In this document: positions 54,286 through 64,000 of the stretch, piece after piece
How positions within the stretch are numbered: position 1 is the stretch's first letter
Layout: each line of letters opens with the position of its first letter
NCBI RefSeq assembly: GCF_034140825.1
Contig: NC_089044.1
Coordinates: 1,743,501 to 1,807,500 of the forward strand
Length of the DNA stretch: 64,000 nt
Reading direction: 5' to 3'
Origin: Oryza sativa Japonica Group
Lineage: Eukaryota; Streptophyta; Magnoliopsida; Poales; Poaceae
The notes under the pieces: model-generated
Seen by the model: only the letters and a program-made list of their open reading frames with translations
Databases searched by the model: none
What the model was told of the DNA's origin: nothing
Program-made: the position numbers and the translations under genes

Positions 54286-54440
54286 ACTACCTCCGTTTCA
54301 TAATGTAAGTCATTCTAGCATTGCCCACATTCATATAGATACTAATGAATCTAAACATATATGTGTGTCTAGATTTATTAACATCTATATGAATGTGGAT
54401 AATACTAGAAAGTCTTACATTATGAAACGGTGGGAGTATA
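54286..54440. mobile_element. Stowaway MITE
   Basis: Ends CTACCTCCGTTTCATAATGTAAG and CTTACATTATGAAACGGTGGGAG are mirror copies around a palindromic body. The flanks are TA, as expected. Confidence 0.8.
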
Positions 54441-54827
54441 GAAGAAAATAATAGACTGATATTTTGTTTAGCACAGCTCTCCTAATCGGCCGGCACTGGC
54501 ATATAGTATATCGGCAAAAGTAAACAATAGTTTGACATAATCATATCTGGTCCCACACAAAATAAGCAAATCTTAACTGAAAAGAAAACTATAACTAATA
54601 AGATCGGGCATTGCACGCGCTAAATAATCAGCTGCAAACCGACACCAAATCGCCATGCTTCACGCGGTCTTCACGCGCATGCACAGACCGGTTGCATCCA
54701 AATTCTCCTCTCTCAGCAACGTGAAATCCTTCTGTGCATCTCCTGCTTCTTCTTTTTAAATCACCAGCAAACCTTTGACTGCATCGATCAATGCATCCTC
54801 ACAGTCCAAGATTCCAAGTACATAGCT
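54441..54827. other. Intergenic DNA
   Basis: AT-rich with no recognisable gene or repeat. It contains GCATGC-like motifs and two TATA-like stretches but nothing I can assign. Confidence 0.4.
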
Positions 54828-55069
54828 ACTCCCTCCTTCCCTAAATATTTAACACCGTTGACTTTTTTAAACATATTTGACCGTTCGTTTTATTCAAAAA
54901 CTTTTGTGATATGTATAAAACTATATGTATACATAAAAGTATATTTAACAATAAATCAAATGATAGAAAAAGAATTAACAATTAATTAAATTTTTTGAAT
55001 AAGACGAACGGTCAAACATTTTTAAAAAAATCAACGGCGTCAAACATTTTGGGATGGAGATAGTACTAA
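54828..55069. mobile_element. MITE (mariner/Stowaway-like, long)
   Basis: Starts CTCCCTCCTTCCCTAAATATTTAACACCGTTGACTTTTTTAAAC and ends with the mirror TTTAAAAAAATCAACGGCGTCAAACATTTTGGGATGGAGATAG. The inner arms GACCGTTCGTTTTATTC and GAATAAGACGAACGGTC are also inverted. Confidence 0.75.
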
Positions 55070-55162
55070 CTTCTCACATAACACCAAATGATAAAATGAC
55101 CCTCTAACTTACTATACAAACAACCATCCAGTACATCACAAATTCCTATACAAATAAATTGA

Positions 55163-55440
55163 GGCCCTCTTTGTTTAGGCTTATAAGCCAACTTATAAGT
55201 CGAAAAGTCTAAGCCTAAACAAACAAGTAGCTTTTCTGTTTGGCTTTTTTGAAGCCATAAGCCACTCTAACACTATTAAGCCAAAAACTAGGTTGGAGAA
55301 GTGTTTTTGGCTTATGTGAGGTAGATGTGTGATTCAACTACTAAACTTAGGACATTAAATCCACCGGCTTATAAATCATATAAGCCAATAAGCTGACTTA
55401 AAAGTCTAGGCCAATAAGTTTAAGCCTAAACAAAAGGGCC
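55163..55440. mobile_element. 278-bp MITE with GGCCC ends and TGA target duplication
   Basis: The ends GGCCCTCTTTGTTTAGGCTTATAAG and CTTAAACTTATTGGCC... (read inwards from GGCCCTTTTGTTTAGGCTT) are inverted copies, with TGA on both sides (55160-55162 and 55441-55443). The 3-bp duplication suggests a PIF/Harbinger (Tourist) or related MITE. It lies about 160 bp upstream of the lectin gene's TATA-like region. Confidence 0.7.
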
Positions 55441-55530
55441 TGAGTAGATTTTCCAAGTAAATCAGTTGCATCATGCATGTATTCTAAAATAATCTCGCCT
55501 GCACATATACACTACTCCTAGCTGCCAAGG

Positions 55531-55540
55531 CTATATATAT
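55531..55540 (+). promoter_or_regulatory. TATA box of the lectin-domain gene
   Basis: CTATATATAT lies about 70 bp upstream of ATG 55605. That spacing favours the second in-frame Met over the earlier ATG at 55551, which would fall at or before the transcript start. Confidence 0.5.
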
Positions 55541-55604
55541 ACATGCACCCATGGTCATCATATTGATCCCACGAACAGCCAGCCCAGGCAACAACCCTGT
55601 AGAT

Positions 55605-56495
55605 ATGACACTCGACACAATGACGATAGGCTTGCCAGTAAGAGAAGGTGTGAGCAGCGCGAAGCTCACCCTCATCGTAGCGTGTTTTCTGCTACCGTTT
55701 CTTGTCGAGGCTGAATCGCGGGCACCGGCGCCACTCTCCTTCAGCTTCGACTTCTCCAATTCAGCCAGCTACCGCCTGGAGGACCTCCTGTTCGAGGGCA
55801 ACGCAAGCGAGCCCAGCAACAAGCTGGTGGACCTCACCTGCAACGAGTTCGCGGAGACGATCCACAAGTGCAAGGGGCGGATGTCGTACGCCCACGCCGT
55901 GAAGTTCTACGACGCCACCACGGGCGAGGTGGCCAGCTTCAGCACGCGATTCACCTTCGCTATCGCCATCAGAAGCGACATCAGCAACCCGACGGACACA
56001 AAGGGGGACGGGCTGGCCTTCTTCCTCGCTGCTTACCCATCAACGATTCCATCGAATTCAGATGGAGGCAACCTTGGCCTCCTTGCCACCAATCATTCGA
56101 AGGCCTACGGCACAGACCGGTTCATCGCCGTCGAGTTCGACACATACAACAACATCTGGGACCCCAATAAGACCTACGACCACATGGGCGTCGACATCAG
56201 CGCCATCGAGTCGGCTAACACGACAAGTTTGCCGAGCTACAGCCTGAATGGCACGATGACAGCCTCCATCAGTTTTAACAGCAGCACCCGGATGCTGCTT
56301 GCCAACCTGCATTTTGATGATCATCCATCGTTTCAACCGGCCGAGGTCAGTGCGATTTTGCCGGATCCGGTCACATTGCTTCCACAAGAGGTATCCGTTG
56401 GGTTTTCCGCAGCCACCGGCGGCTCTGGCAGTGAGCTCCATCAGATACTTTCATGGTCCTTCAACTCCACTCTTGGTTTGGCCCTCTACTGCTAA
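55605..56495 (+). CDS. Legume-lectin-domain protein (LecRK ectodomain without kinase)
   Basis: An intronless frame of 296 codons from ATG 55605 (314 from ATG 55551). A hydrophobic signal peptide (LTLIVACFLLPFLVEA) is followed by a full legume-lectin fold: LSFSFDFSNSASY, FSTRFTFAI, KGDGLAFFLAAYPS, FIAVEFDTYNNIWDPN, HMGVDIS, VSVGFSAATGG and LSWSFNSTL. The sugar- and metal-binding positions (Asp in GDGLAFFL, Gly in GGNLGLL, Glu/Asp/Asn in VEFDTYNN) are present. The domain matches the outside part of plant L-type lectin receptor kinases, which continue into a membrane helix and a Ser/Thr kinase. Here a stop follows NSTLGLALYC directly and I see no kinase downstream to about 59 kb. It may be a secreted lectin or a truncated receptor. 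Several Asn-X-Ser/Thr sites suggest glycosylation. Confidence 0.85.
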   Translation: MTLDTMTIGLPVREGVSSAKLTLIVACFLLPFLVEAESRAPAPLSFSFDFSNSASYRLEDLLFEGNASEPSNKLVDLTCNEFAETIHKCKGRMSYAHAVKFYDATTGEVASFSTRFTFAIAIRSDISNPTDTKGDGLAFFLAAYPSTIPSNSDGGNLGLLATNHSKAYGTDRFIAVEFDTYNNIWDPNKTYDHMGVDISAIESANTTSLPSYSLNGTMTASISFNSSTRMLLANLHFDDHPSFQPAEVSAILPDPVTLLPQEVSVGFSAATGGSGSELHQILSWSFNSTLGLALYC

Positions 56496-57370
56496 TCCAC
56501 GCAGAGGTATATTCTCCATCACAATATACATTTTTTGTCTCTATTTAAATAACTAATTAAGCACTCAATCTAGTTAGAAGGAAGGAGTAAACTACTGGCT
56601 TTCATGTCTTACATCCTCGTTAAATATTTATACAAACTTGTATACTTCAGGCTGAATCCAATGGAATATAATGGAATACTTAATAGCTGAATGATTCGAG
56701 ACACAAACAAATGAATTAACTATTACAAAATTAAAAAGCGGATTAAAAATAGTATTTTACAATATTCATATGTACGAGTAGATAGTATTTTTCATATAAA
56801 AAAAATCACACTATTTAAGAGCTTGGGAAGCTTGCATATTCTTGTTTCATTCCGTTATGGAGAAAAGCACACTCGAGAACAACTGTCTTCAGAAGGTCGG
56901 AAGCTCAAAGGTGAAATACATGAAACGACTAGCAGAGTGCATGCATGTGTTAGCAAATTTATGGAATAAATGATGAAAGAAACGAAGTTTTAGCGACCTT
57001 ACAACTAAACCAAAATAAGTATAATGCCACACTATAAAACACTTCTTACCTAGCTTGCTTAGATTGATAAATGTGTCCTTTGTTGAGCCTTCCATTGCTG
57101 CACCTAATATTTACGCGGAATGTGTATACTATGACGAGAGAACAAATATAACGTACTGTAGCAGCAACAATATATATAATAGCATATATATGATCATAGA
57201 ATGATTAAATTGTTCTAACATCCAGATTAATGTTCTTACTTCTCACTTGGCTTGCTTCTGTAACACGTTCTATGGATGGGAACCCAACAAAAGAACTTCA
57301 AACAATATATCACAATAATCAACCCTACATATTAATTCTAAACCTGGTATTTATCTCATGTCCTTTGTTC
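56496..57370. other. 3' flank of the lectin gene, AT-rich
   Basis: No kinase or other coding region was found on either strand. The stretch is AT-rich and repeat-poor. Confidence 0.5.
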
Positions 57371-57600
57371 TAGACATTTTTTTTCTGTTTTTTTTTAAAA
57401 CAAACCTGAGGCTAAAGGCCTCAAAATATATTACTAATAGAAATTTGCAAGCTGAGAGGACAGCTAGATAAGCAAAGAAGCCCCTAGGAACTGTGCAAAT
57501 TACACATTGAGCAACAAAACAGCAAAGAAGGGCATTAGAGAAGAAACTGAAAAAGCAATCAGGTTCCTAACTCTGTTTCCTCCACGGCACCAGCCGAATC
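57371..57600 (-). mobile_element. Probable 5'-truncated LINE/SINE tail
   Basis: A poly(T)-rich start (57379-57401, poly(A) on the minus strand) is followed by GAGGCTAAAGGCCTCAAAATATATTACTAATAG. The arrangement resembles the 3' end of grass LINE insertions read from the opposite strand. A target duplication was not found and the right edge is a guess. Confidence 0.35.
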
Positions 57601-58100
57601 GACGACGATGGCGATGGCGAGACCAGTAAATCCATGGCAAACTGCAAAAAAAAAAAGCTAAAACACGAAAACGGAGGAGGAAAAAAAGGGACGGAGTACG
57701 GACTAAGGAGTGCGGTTGGAAAAGAAAAGTTGGGTGGGGTGGGGGTGGGGGTAGGTTGTGAGGGGAGCGTATATAGTTATGGATATGGAGATACGATCGA
57801 CTATATAGTGTATTATAATGATTTGCGGGGATGATTTCATACTATATATAGTACTAATGTGTTAGTCAAGAATATATTAAGAAGCGTTCGCGAAGGCTAC
57901 AACGTACGGATGCTTAATGAAGTGCCATTGTCGACCTAGTGGCCTACTGGGGGATTGCAAATGGATGATTGAAAACGCTCAAGGCCTTCATCTCCAGGGA
58001 GGTTGGTAGGGCACACCCGCTCTAGCTTTGTGACATGCATGCATATGTATAGATGCATACTGTATATTGTATATGTTACCACCAGTAATTAGTAGCTAGG
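57601..58100. other. Intergenic DNA
   Basis: A purine-rich stretch (57645-57770) followed by AT-rich DNA. The 66-codon frame at 57634-57834 looks compositional. Nothing is recognised. Confidence 0.4.
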
Positions 58101-58105
58101 GATAT

Positions 58106-58231
58106 ACTCCATCCGTCCTATAAAAAAACTAACCTAGTACCGAATATGACATATTCTAGTACTACGAATCTAAACATATATAATATTACATCTGATTCTA
58201 GATACGTTTTTTTAGGGACGAAAGGAGTACT
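58106..58231. mobile_element. Stowaway MITE
   Basis: Ends TACTCCATCCGTCCTATAAAAAAAC and GTTTTTTTAGGGACGAAAGGAGTA are mirror copies; TA lies at both outer ends. Confidence 0.75.
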
Positions 58232-58359
58232 TAAAAACAGTGGTAGAGGAAGGAACTTATAAAGACTAGGGCATAATTATTAATGCAATTTGTTGAACCT
58301 TCAAACTTCCTACAAAATTTAAAAGTATTTTCAAGAGAGGAGACAAGCACAATAGCACT

Positions 58360-58376
58360 GTTTTTTTTGAACGCAG
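58360..58376 (-). mobile_element. 17-bp retroposed insert with 14-bp target duplication
   Basis: AGCACAATAGCACT occurs at 58346-58359 and again at 58377-58390. Between the copies is GTTTTTTTTGAACGCAG, a poly(T) (poly(A) on the minus strand) and a few bases. This looks like an extremely 5'-truncated LINE or SINE insertion. Confidence 0.55.
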
Positions 58377-58425
58377 AGCACAATAGCACTTTTAACTCTT
58401 TAAACTACTACTGCATATATTTTTA

Positions 58426-58507
58426 CTCCTTTCATCTGAAATAACTTATTTTTTTATATAAACCAGAATATCAAGCTAAGTTACTTTTAGGACAGATGGA
58501 GATTTTA
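58426..58507. mobile_element. Short Stowaway MITE
   Basis: ACTCCTTTCATCTGAAATAACTTATTT and its mirror AAGTTACTTTTAGGACAGATGGAG form an 80-bp fold-back. Confidence 0.5.
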
Positions 58508-59122
58508 CGCTAAGCGATGGAAAACGATTTGATTTTACGCGCTGAACCTAACGGTATTTTCTTCTCGCTGTACAAGTCCTGGTAGGACGTCACTCATCGG
58601 CTCCATGGGTCATATATCGGCCCATCAAACGGCTACCGGCTACGCACTCTGCTTACTGACATGAATGCCAGTCACAGGTCACAGCCACGTCAGCCTTTTC
58701 CCCTTCGTGGGAGACAAGATGAGAAAAGTTGTTCAGCAATTAATTTCAACAAAAGTCAAGACCTCAACCTTAGGGTAGTCCCTCCCTTCGTAAAAAAAAT
58801 CAACCTAGTAGAGAATGTGATCTAGAAGAGAAAAATGTATGTATGTTCAAATTTATTATACTGGAAGAGATGAAGTAGGTCGATCCTAACTCATAAATTA
58901 TTGTATAAATATGGAGTTTGTATAAAACTCAGTGGATGGTTTATTCAAAATAATTTTTTATCTAATCACCTCTCTTAATTATCTCTTCTTTCATTCACCT
59001 ATCCCTTTGTCTTTGTTCTTGCTTCATGCCTAAAGTTATTTTCTTGATGAGAGATGATTTCATCTTCCTTCTCTCTCCTTGTTAACTCTTTTGCCACTTT
59101 GTTTTTTTATGTGACAAACATA
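58508..59122. other. Intergenic DNA left of the second CACTA element
   Basis: No gene is recognised. A Stowaway-like end (AGTCCCTCCCTTCGTAAAAAAAATCAACC) is present at about 58777, with no clear partner. Confidence 0.45.
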
Positions 59123-60130
59123 CAATACTAGGAGAAGGGTTTTTCCGTGCGGTTGAAACTGATTTTCGCATGCAGATGGGCGGCCCGTATGCACCCAAGG
59201 GTCTACGAAAATCGCGATTTTCGCGTGCGGGTGCCTATGTCGCCCGCATGGGAAAATAAAAATCCAGAAAAAAATTCAAAAAAAAAAATCCACCGGCAGC
59301 GCCACCGCCTCCTTGTCGTCGTCGTCGTCCGAAGACGCTGCCCGCGCCCTCGTCGTTGTCGCCACCGGCTTCCGCGCCGCACGCCGCCTCCTCGTCATCG
59401 TCGGCCGGGGATGCCGCCCGCGCCCTCGTCGTCGTCGCCGGCGGCCTCCGCGCCACCTGTCGCCGGCATCCGCGGTCCCCTCCAGCCGCACCGCCGCCGA
59501 GGCCCCTCCCCTCCGCCGGATCTGGCGAGGGAAGGAAGGGGAGGGGAGGGGAGCCGGATCCCGAGGGGGGGGGGAGGGGAGGGGAGGGCGGCCGGCCGCT
59601 GGATCCGTGCTCCCGTCGGCCTCCAGGCTCCCCTCCGGCCACACCGCCGCCGACGCCGCTCCCCTCCGCCAGATCTGGGGAGGAAGGAAGGGGAGGGGAG
59701 TGGAGCGGGATCCCACGAGGAGAGGGCGGCCGGTAGCCGGATCCGTGTGGGGACGGCCGCCAAGCACCGTCAGGACTCGGGGAGAGGAGAGGACGACATG
59801 GAAAATGAGGAGAGGAGTAAAAGAGGAGAGGAGAAAAAGAGGAGAGGAGGGAAGAGGAGAGAAAGAGGGGAAAATTTAAAGTGGGTAGGAGGGAAAGAAA
59901 GGGTGGGTATTTTTGCATGCGGCTTTCTTAATAGGTCCGCACGTGAAAATAGGCTCATTTTCGCGTGCGGTCCATTCAAGAGGACCGCACGGAAAAATTG
60001 ATTTTTTCCGTGCGGTCCTCTTGAATGGACCGCACGTGAAAATGGGCCCTATTTTCCCAGACGCGACCAGTTATGGTCCGTCTGCAATCTAAATGACTCT
60101 ATATCTAGGAAAATCTTTTGTGTAGTAGTG
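59123..60130. mobile_element. 1-kb CACTA mini-element with ATA target duplication
   Basis: The left end CAATACTAGGAGAAGGG and right end ...TTTTGTGTAGTAGTG (CACTACTACACAAAA on the other strand) are CACTA-like, with ATA on both sides (59120-59122 and 60131-60133). Subterminal TTTTCCGTGCGG and CCGCACG(T/G)(G/A)AAAA motifs occur in both orientations, including the palindromic pair at 59981-60050. The GC-rich middle (59280-59780) gives long but spurious frames in several phases. No transposase is encoded. Confidence 0.72.
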
Positions 60131-61019
60131 ATATATATAATGTTATACTAAACACTACGTGACATGGAGAGTTGGGACTACCCTTAGGCTTAGAGGATGT
60201 GCCCTACTACCTCCCTATCAAAATAAGTGTATTAAGGGGTTATTTGATTGATGACTAAGTTTGTCACATCTCACGTTACCACAAGTGTGTATCACCTCCT
60301 ATCATATTTCTTTTCATTTACCTCTAATTAACCTCTCTCTCACTTCAAATCACACCCTTATTTAATGTACTTTCTCTATTCCAAAATATAAGTATTTCTA
60401 GGTTGTTAAGCAGATGTTAAGGTTAAGAAGAAACAACTTTGGTGTTCCTCAATAAAGCTAGAAATGCATTTACTATGACATAGAGATATAGTAGGTTATA
60501 AATAAATAAAAATATTCATAAGAATAATGATATATTGTAAAGTAAAAAAATATCTTTAGAAAATGTTGTCCAAGCAATACTTATGTAAAAAGGTTTTTGA
60601 GAAATCATACTTTTGAAAGTGGTAGTAATAATCTATATTATCTACATAATTAAGTTGTTTAGAATAGGGCACAAGGTAGCACCATTTGATACACTTAGAT
60701 ACATAATATATGCCATGTGTTCTTAATTTATAATTAACCTAAGACATTGAGTTGCCAAAGTTTGAACCCTAGTTTGTCATCATCATGCATGTGAGTACAG
60801 TACAGGCCTTGCTTGTGTCATGCAAGAGAGGTAACTTGCACAAAAGAAAAAAAATGGCTGATCAGAATGAATAAGAAAAACAGAATTCGTTGTACAAAAT
60901 GTACAATTTTAGCTGATTGAAAAATTATGAAAATTAATTAGATCCCTGAAATCTTTTTTTCCCTGAAGCTACAAATTAATCAACACGAAAACTATAAAAC
61001 CTCTGTGAAAGACCTCTGC
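60131..61019. other. Intergenic DNA with a degraded MITE
   Basis: About 60365-60630 looks like a decayed Stowaway-type MITE (TTCTCTATTCCAAAATATAAGTATTT ... AATACTTATGTAAAAAGG). No gene is recognised. Confidence 0.4.
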
Positions 61020-61275
61020 ATGTGGATCAAGATCCTGTGCAGTTGTTATTATAAGTGTAACTTAAGCAGTTATATGTGTATCAAATGATCTAGAATGGAA
61101 GGTCAGGATATGAAGCGGTACTGTAGCAAAAATACTGTAGCAGGGATGTACTATATTATGCCTTTACTGTAGCAGTCATCTAGAGCCGCTAGATCTGAAA
61201 ACGAATGGCCACGATTGTGTGCAGTTGCTATTGTGCAGTTACAATAGCAACTGCATTTGATCTCAATCCTCTGCA
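61020..61275. mobile_element. Fold-back MITE with GCAGTTG repeats
   Basis: The left part GGATCAAGATCCTGTGCAGTTGTTATTATAAG is mirrored by CTATTGTGCAGTTACAATAGCAACTGCATTTGATCTCAATCC on the right. The copy near 48221-48461 has related ends (GGATTGGGATCCCATGCAG), so the two may belong to one family. Confidence 0.5.
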
Positions 61276-61405
61276 TGTACTACATCATCCCCAAAAGACC
61301 TCATTTCTCACTGTAGACCTCATTTTTCACTATATGAATATCGGAAAGAAAATGTTCGTCTAGATTCATAGTCAAAGTTGAAGTGTCTTTTGAGGACAAA
61401 TGAAT

Positions 61406-61609
61406 GGCCTGTTTGGCACAGCTCTAGAGCTAGAGTCCAGCTAAACAATTTCAGCTCCATCTAAAATGGGAACGGGGATGGGTGGAGCGCTCTCACAGAA
61501 TAAACTAGAGGTGGAGCTGGGTTTTTTTAGGCTGTTCCACAACTCCGATCCACTACAGATCCAACTCCTGGAGCTAAATCTAGGAGTTTGAGCTCTATCA
61601 AACAGACCT
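61406..61609. mobile_element. MITE with GGCCTGTTTGGCACAGCTC ends
   Basis: The left end GGCCTGTTTGGCACAGCTCTAGAGC is mirrored by GAGCTCTATCAAACAGACC. The interior carries GAGCTGGG/CAGCTCC motifs. A hAT/Tourist-type MITE of about 200 bp. Confidence 0.65.
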
Positions 61610-63660
61610 GAAAGTATATAATACAACACTTGTCATTCTAGGTTGTTTAGGATAAATTAAGGTTTCATAAGAAAAGACTAAAGTAACCCTTATTGATTAG
61701 AAGCGGAAGGTTGGTTGAGGATACAATAGAAAGAAATTTGAATAAGATGTGATTGAGGGGACGATTAGTACTTTACAGTGACAACTATTCTGGCAAAGAA
61801 TTTGCAATATAACTATTTTAGAACTTAGGGATTCATACGATCCAACATGCATGCTGTGTATGAATCCTTTCTTCATGAATCTTGGATTCTTGGAGGTGAT
61901 CAGGTCAGACATATGTTGGCATTCACCCTTGAATAACTATTACGTTCCAAAACCTGCAGTACTGCCACATGAATGCAGACATATACCCCTACTATATGGC
62001 ATAGTACTATATGGTATTGTCACTTCGATTAATTTGTACCATTCCTTGTTTTTTCGTTTTTTCTCCTTTTCCCCTCCGTTCCCCTTCTTTTCCTTTTTTT
62101 CCTCATGCACTCTGTTATTTTCCTTTTTTCCTTCTCTTTGGAGCCACGAGTAAATATTTTACTAACAAATTACTCTCACCTAATCTTCTTTTAGTAAATA
62201 ATTTTTTTTCTTTTTTTCTTCTTTTTTTTCTCATGCACTCGTTATTTTCCTTCTCTTTGGAGCCATGAGTAAAAATTTGACTAATAAATTACTCTCTCAC
62301 CCTAATCTTCTTTCAGTAAATAAATTATGGGCTTTCAGTCACACTAAGTATCTACCAGCAAATCAATTACTCACGAGTATATTGTTATAGAAAAAAAATA
62401 TTCCAGTGTTATCTCAATAAAGAAATTACTTCCGATAGAAAAATCTACTCTGGTCTTCACTTATTAAATAATTTACTTCACACAAAATCTACTGCATCCC
62501 TTATCTCAGTAAATTAATTACTCATAAAATTTACTCCTCTCAGTAAATGGATTACTTTTACTATAACCATTAATTTTTCTGGCTTTTTCTCACTCTTATA
62601 AAATAATGCCTCCTGCCTTTTCCCAATAAATAAACAAGAAGATTGACTCCGGTATTCTCTTAGAAAATAAATTTCTCCCAGACTGCTTAGCCACAAAATT
62701 TACTCCAATCTTCTCTCATTGAAATAAGTTACTTCCCGACTGCTGGAGTAAAATATTTACCAACAAATCGATATAGCCAAAATAAATTACAACCATATTT
62801 TTGTCGACTATAAAACTACAGACATGTTTACAAAGACTCAGGGGCACAAACACATATGATTCTACAATTAAAAAAAGTAGACTCGCTGCTCCAGTTGCAT
62901 CTGCAAAGGACAAATAGTAGCCGATGATGACACCGGCACCGACAACCTTAGAAGTTCTGTGCGGAGTTATGGGCAGGACTTGTGTTTGGAGGTGGGTGTT
63001 GGGAACCCATCTCCCATACACGGAAAACAGAGCGGTCTGTTAGCACGTGAGTAATTAAGTATTAGCTATTTTTTTTAAATAACTTTTGTATAGAAACTTT
63101 TTTGTAAAAAATACACCATTTAGTAGTTTGAAAAGCGTGCGCACGAAAAAAGAGAGGGAAGTGTTGAGAACTTGATCTTGCAGACACACCCGTTGGCAAC
63201 CACAACAGATTAGCTACAGGTAGAAATCGATGGAGGAGGCCAATGACAGCTGGCTGTAGCTAGCTCATGCACGAGCAATCCCCATCAAGAGAGGGATCCG
63301 CAAAATAACAATGAATCACAGGGGCTTAGAATGCTCACAACAATGAAACCATGATCACAGAAACTAAATTCAAACATGATCGATAGAAATGGTGAAGTAG
63401 TGAGACTTTGATCTTATCGACAAGAACAATGGTTCGATCCAGTAGATAATGTTAGGATTTTAGAAAGAAGAAAAAATGGGATTTTTTTACCATGCTATTC
63501 TTCTACTGCAAGTCATCCGTTATCCTCCTTCAGCTGTGCAACCAAGTTTGTACTCCTAGCCTGCAATCAATGACATTGTGCAATAATTGTATATAGAATC
63601 TCCTCTTGTTCCAGTTCCAAATTCCTCAACACTGCACAGACCAATTGACAACTAAAAAAA
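61610..63660. other. AT-rich intergenic DNA with a tandem duplication
   Basis: A roughly 120-bp unit is duplicated at about 62094-62205 and 62220-62333 (CTCATGCACTC...GTTATTTTCC...GGAGCCA(C/T)GAGTAAA). The minus-strand frame at 62716-63021 contains HRTSKVVGAGVIIGYYLSFADATGAA, which could be a small exon, but I do not recognise it. Confidence 0.4.
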
Positions 63661-63819
63661 TAAAATTTAAACAGGAAAAGTAAGGAGGTGTTGAATGCAT
63701 CCTGCAGGAATTTCATTGTGGTCAGGCTTGTTGTTAGACTGCTGGTAGGAAGTCAGAGAGTCAGATACAAAACTGTAGTGCATAAAATATAATCTAAATG
63801 ACCCAGTGCATACCTTGAA

Positions 63820-63893
63820 ACTGAATTTGTTATCCAGACAAGCATGGAAGTCAGATTCCTTTTCCTTCAAACGAACATGATCATGAGGCCTGA
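63820..63893 (-). CDS. Possible internal exon of an unidentified gene at the right edge
   Basis: On the minus strand an acceptor-like CCATAG is followed by codons for SEFRPHDHVRLKEKESDFHA, then CLDNKFSFK, and a good donor AAG/GTATGC at about 63817. The composition (charged, no low complexity) is more exon-like than the surroundings. A further minus-strand stretch, 63760-63700 (SNNKPDHNEIPAGCIQ), could be the next exon. I do not recognise the protein and cannot prove splicing. Confidence 0.3.
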
Positions 63894-64000
63894 ATTCACT
63901 ATGGTTCTTGGTTTGGCATATATTATGAAGTGCAACTAGTTGGTTGCTGAAACAAATAGTGTGCACTACACATCTAACCAAAAAGAACTTTAATAGTGAC

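Noticed and set aside
55551-55604. Earlier ATG for the lectin gene
   Set aside because: It would lie at or before the expected transcript start and would place the hydrophobic signal segment more than 50 residues from the N-terminus.
59147-60001. Long frames on both strands (up to 284 codons)
   Set aside because: They lie inside the GC-rich core of a CACTA mini-element. Several overlapping frames are open at once and all are Arg/Pro/Ser-rich, which indicates composition rather than coding.

Overview
The window looks like a stretch of a grass chromosome, most probably rice (Oryza). The evidence is a plant DUF639 gene, rice-type F-box/LRR/FBD genes, a lectin-receptor-like ectodomain, many Stowaway/Tourist/CACTA-type MITEs, a Helitron, and Ty1/copia and Ty3/gypsy elements. 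Genes are spliced with GT-AG introns, and the sequence alternates AT-rich DNA with very GC-rich 5' coding ends, as is typical of grasses.

Layout. (1) 1-3.7 kb: the 5' half of a DUF639 gene on the minus strand, running off the left edge. (2) 3.7-6.5 kb: an old truncated gypsy fossil with an internally deleted hAT transposon nested in it. (3) 7.3-10 kb: intact F-box gene A (minus). (4) 10.4-17.1 kb: an AT-rich repeat tract, then a single very long LTR with a 5-bp target duplication. (5) 17.5-21.3 kb: a SINE, then intact F-box gene B (minus). (6) 21.5-26.3 kb: a young, whole-looking copia element directly behind gene B's promoter side. (7) 26.3-29.6 kb: a fragment of an F-box leader, a MULE transposase fragment and MITEs. 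(8) 29.75-30.6 kb: an intronless CAF1-like gene (plus) in which two catalytic carboxylates are replaced by amides. (9) 31.2-51.5 kb: a tandem segmental array of four F-box units, C (pseudogene, with a Helitron in its 3' flank), D (intact), E (intact) and F (pseudogene). D and E are each followed upstream by a long-terminal-inverted-repeat element carrying a captured RING-ligase fragment. (10) 51.5-55.5 kb: nested small DNA transposons. (11) 55.6-56.5 kb: a legume-lectin-domain gene without a kinase. (12) 56.5-64 kb: mostly MITEs and a second small CACTA element, with a possible exon of another gene at the right edge.

The six F-box copies share one architecture: a 5' leader exon, exon 1 (F-box plus LRR), a 156-bp exon 2 and a short C-terminal exon 3, all with phase-0 introns. 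A and B form one subtype (73-residue last exon); D, E and F form another (57-residue last exon). They are likely substrate receptors of SCF ubiquitin ligases; their targets cannot be read from the sequence. I saw no clearly novel multi-gene system. The most unusual single items are the catalytically altered CAF1-like protein, the duplicated RING-fragment transposon and a Helitron insertion dated against an empty paralogous site.
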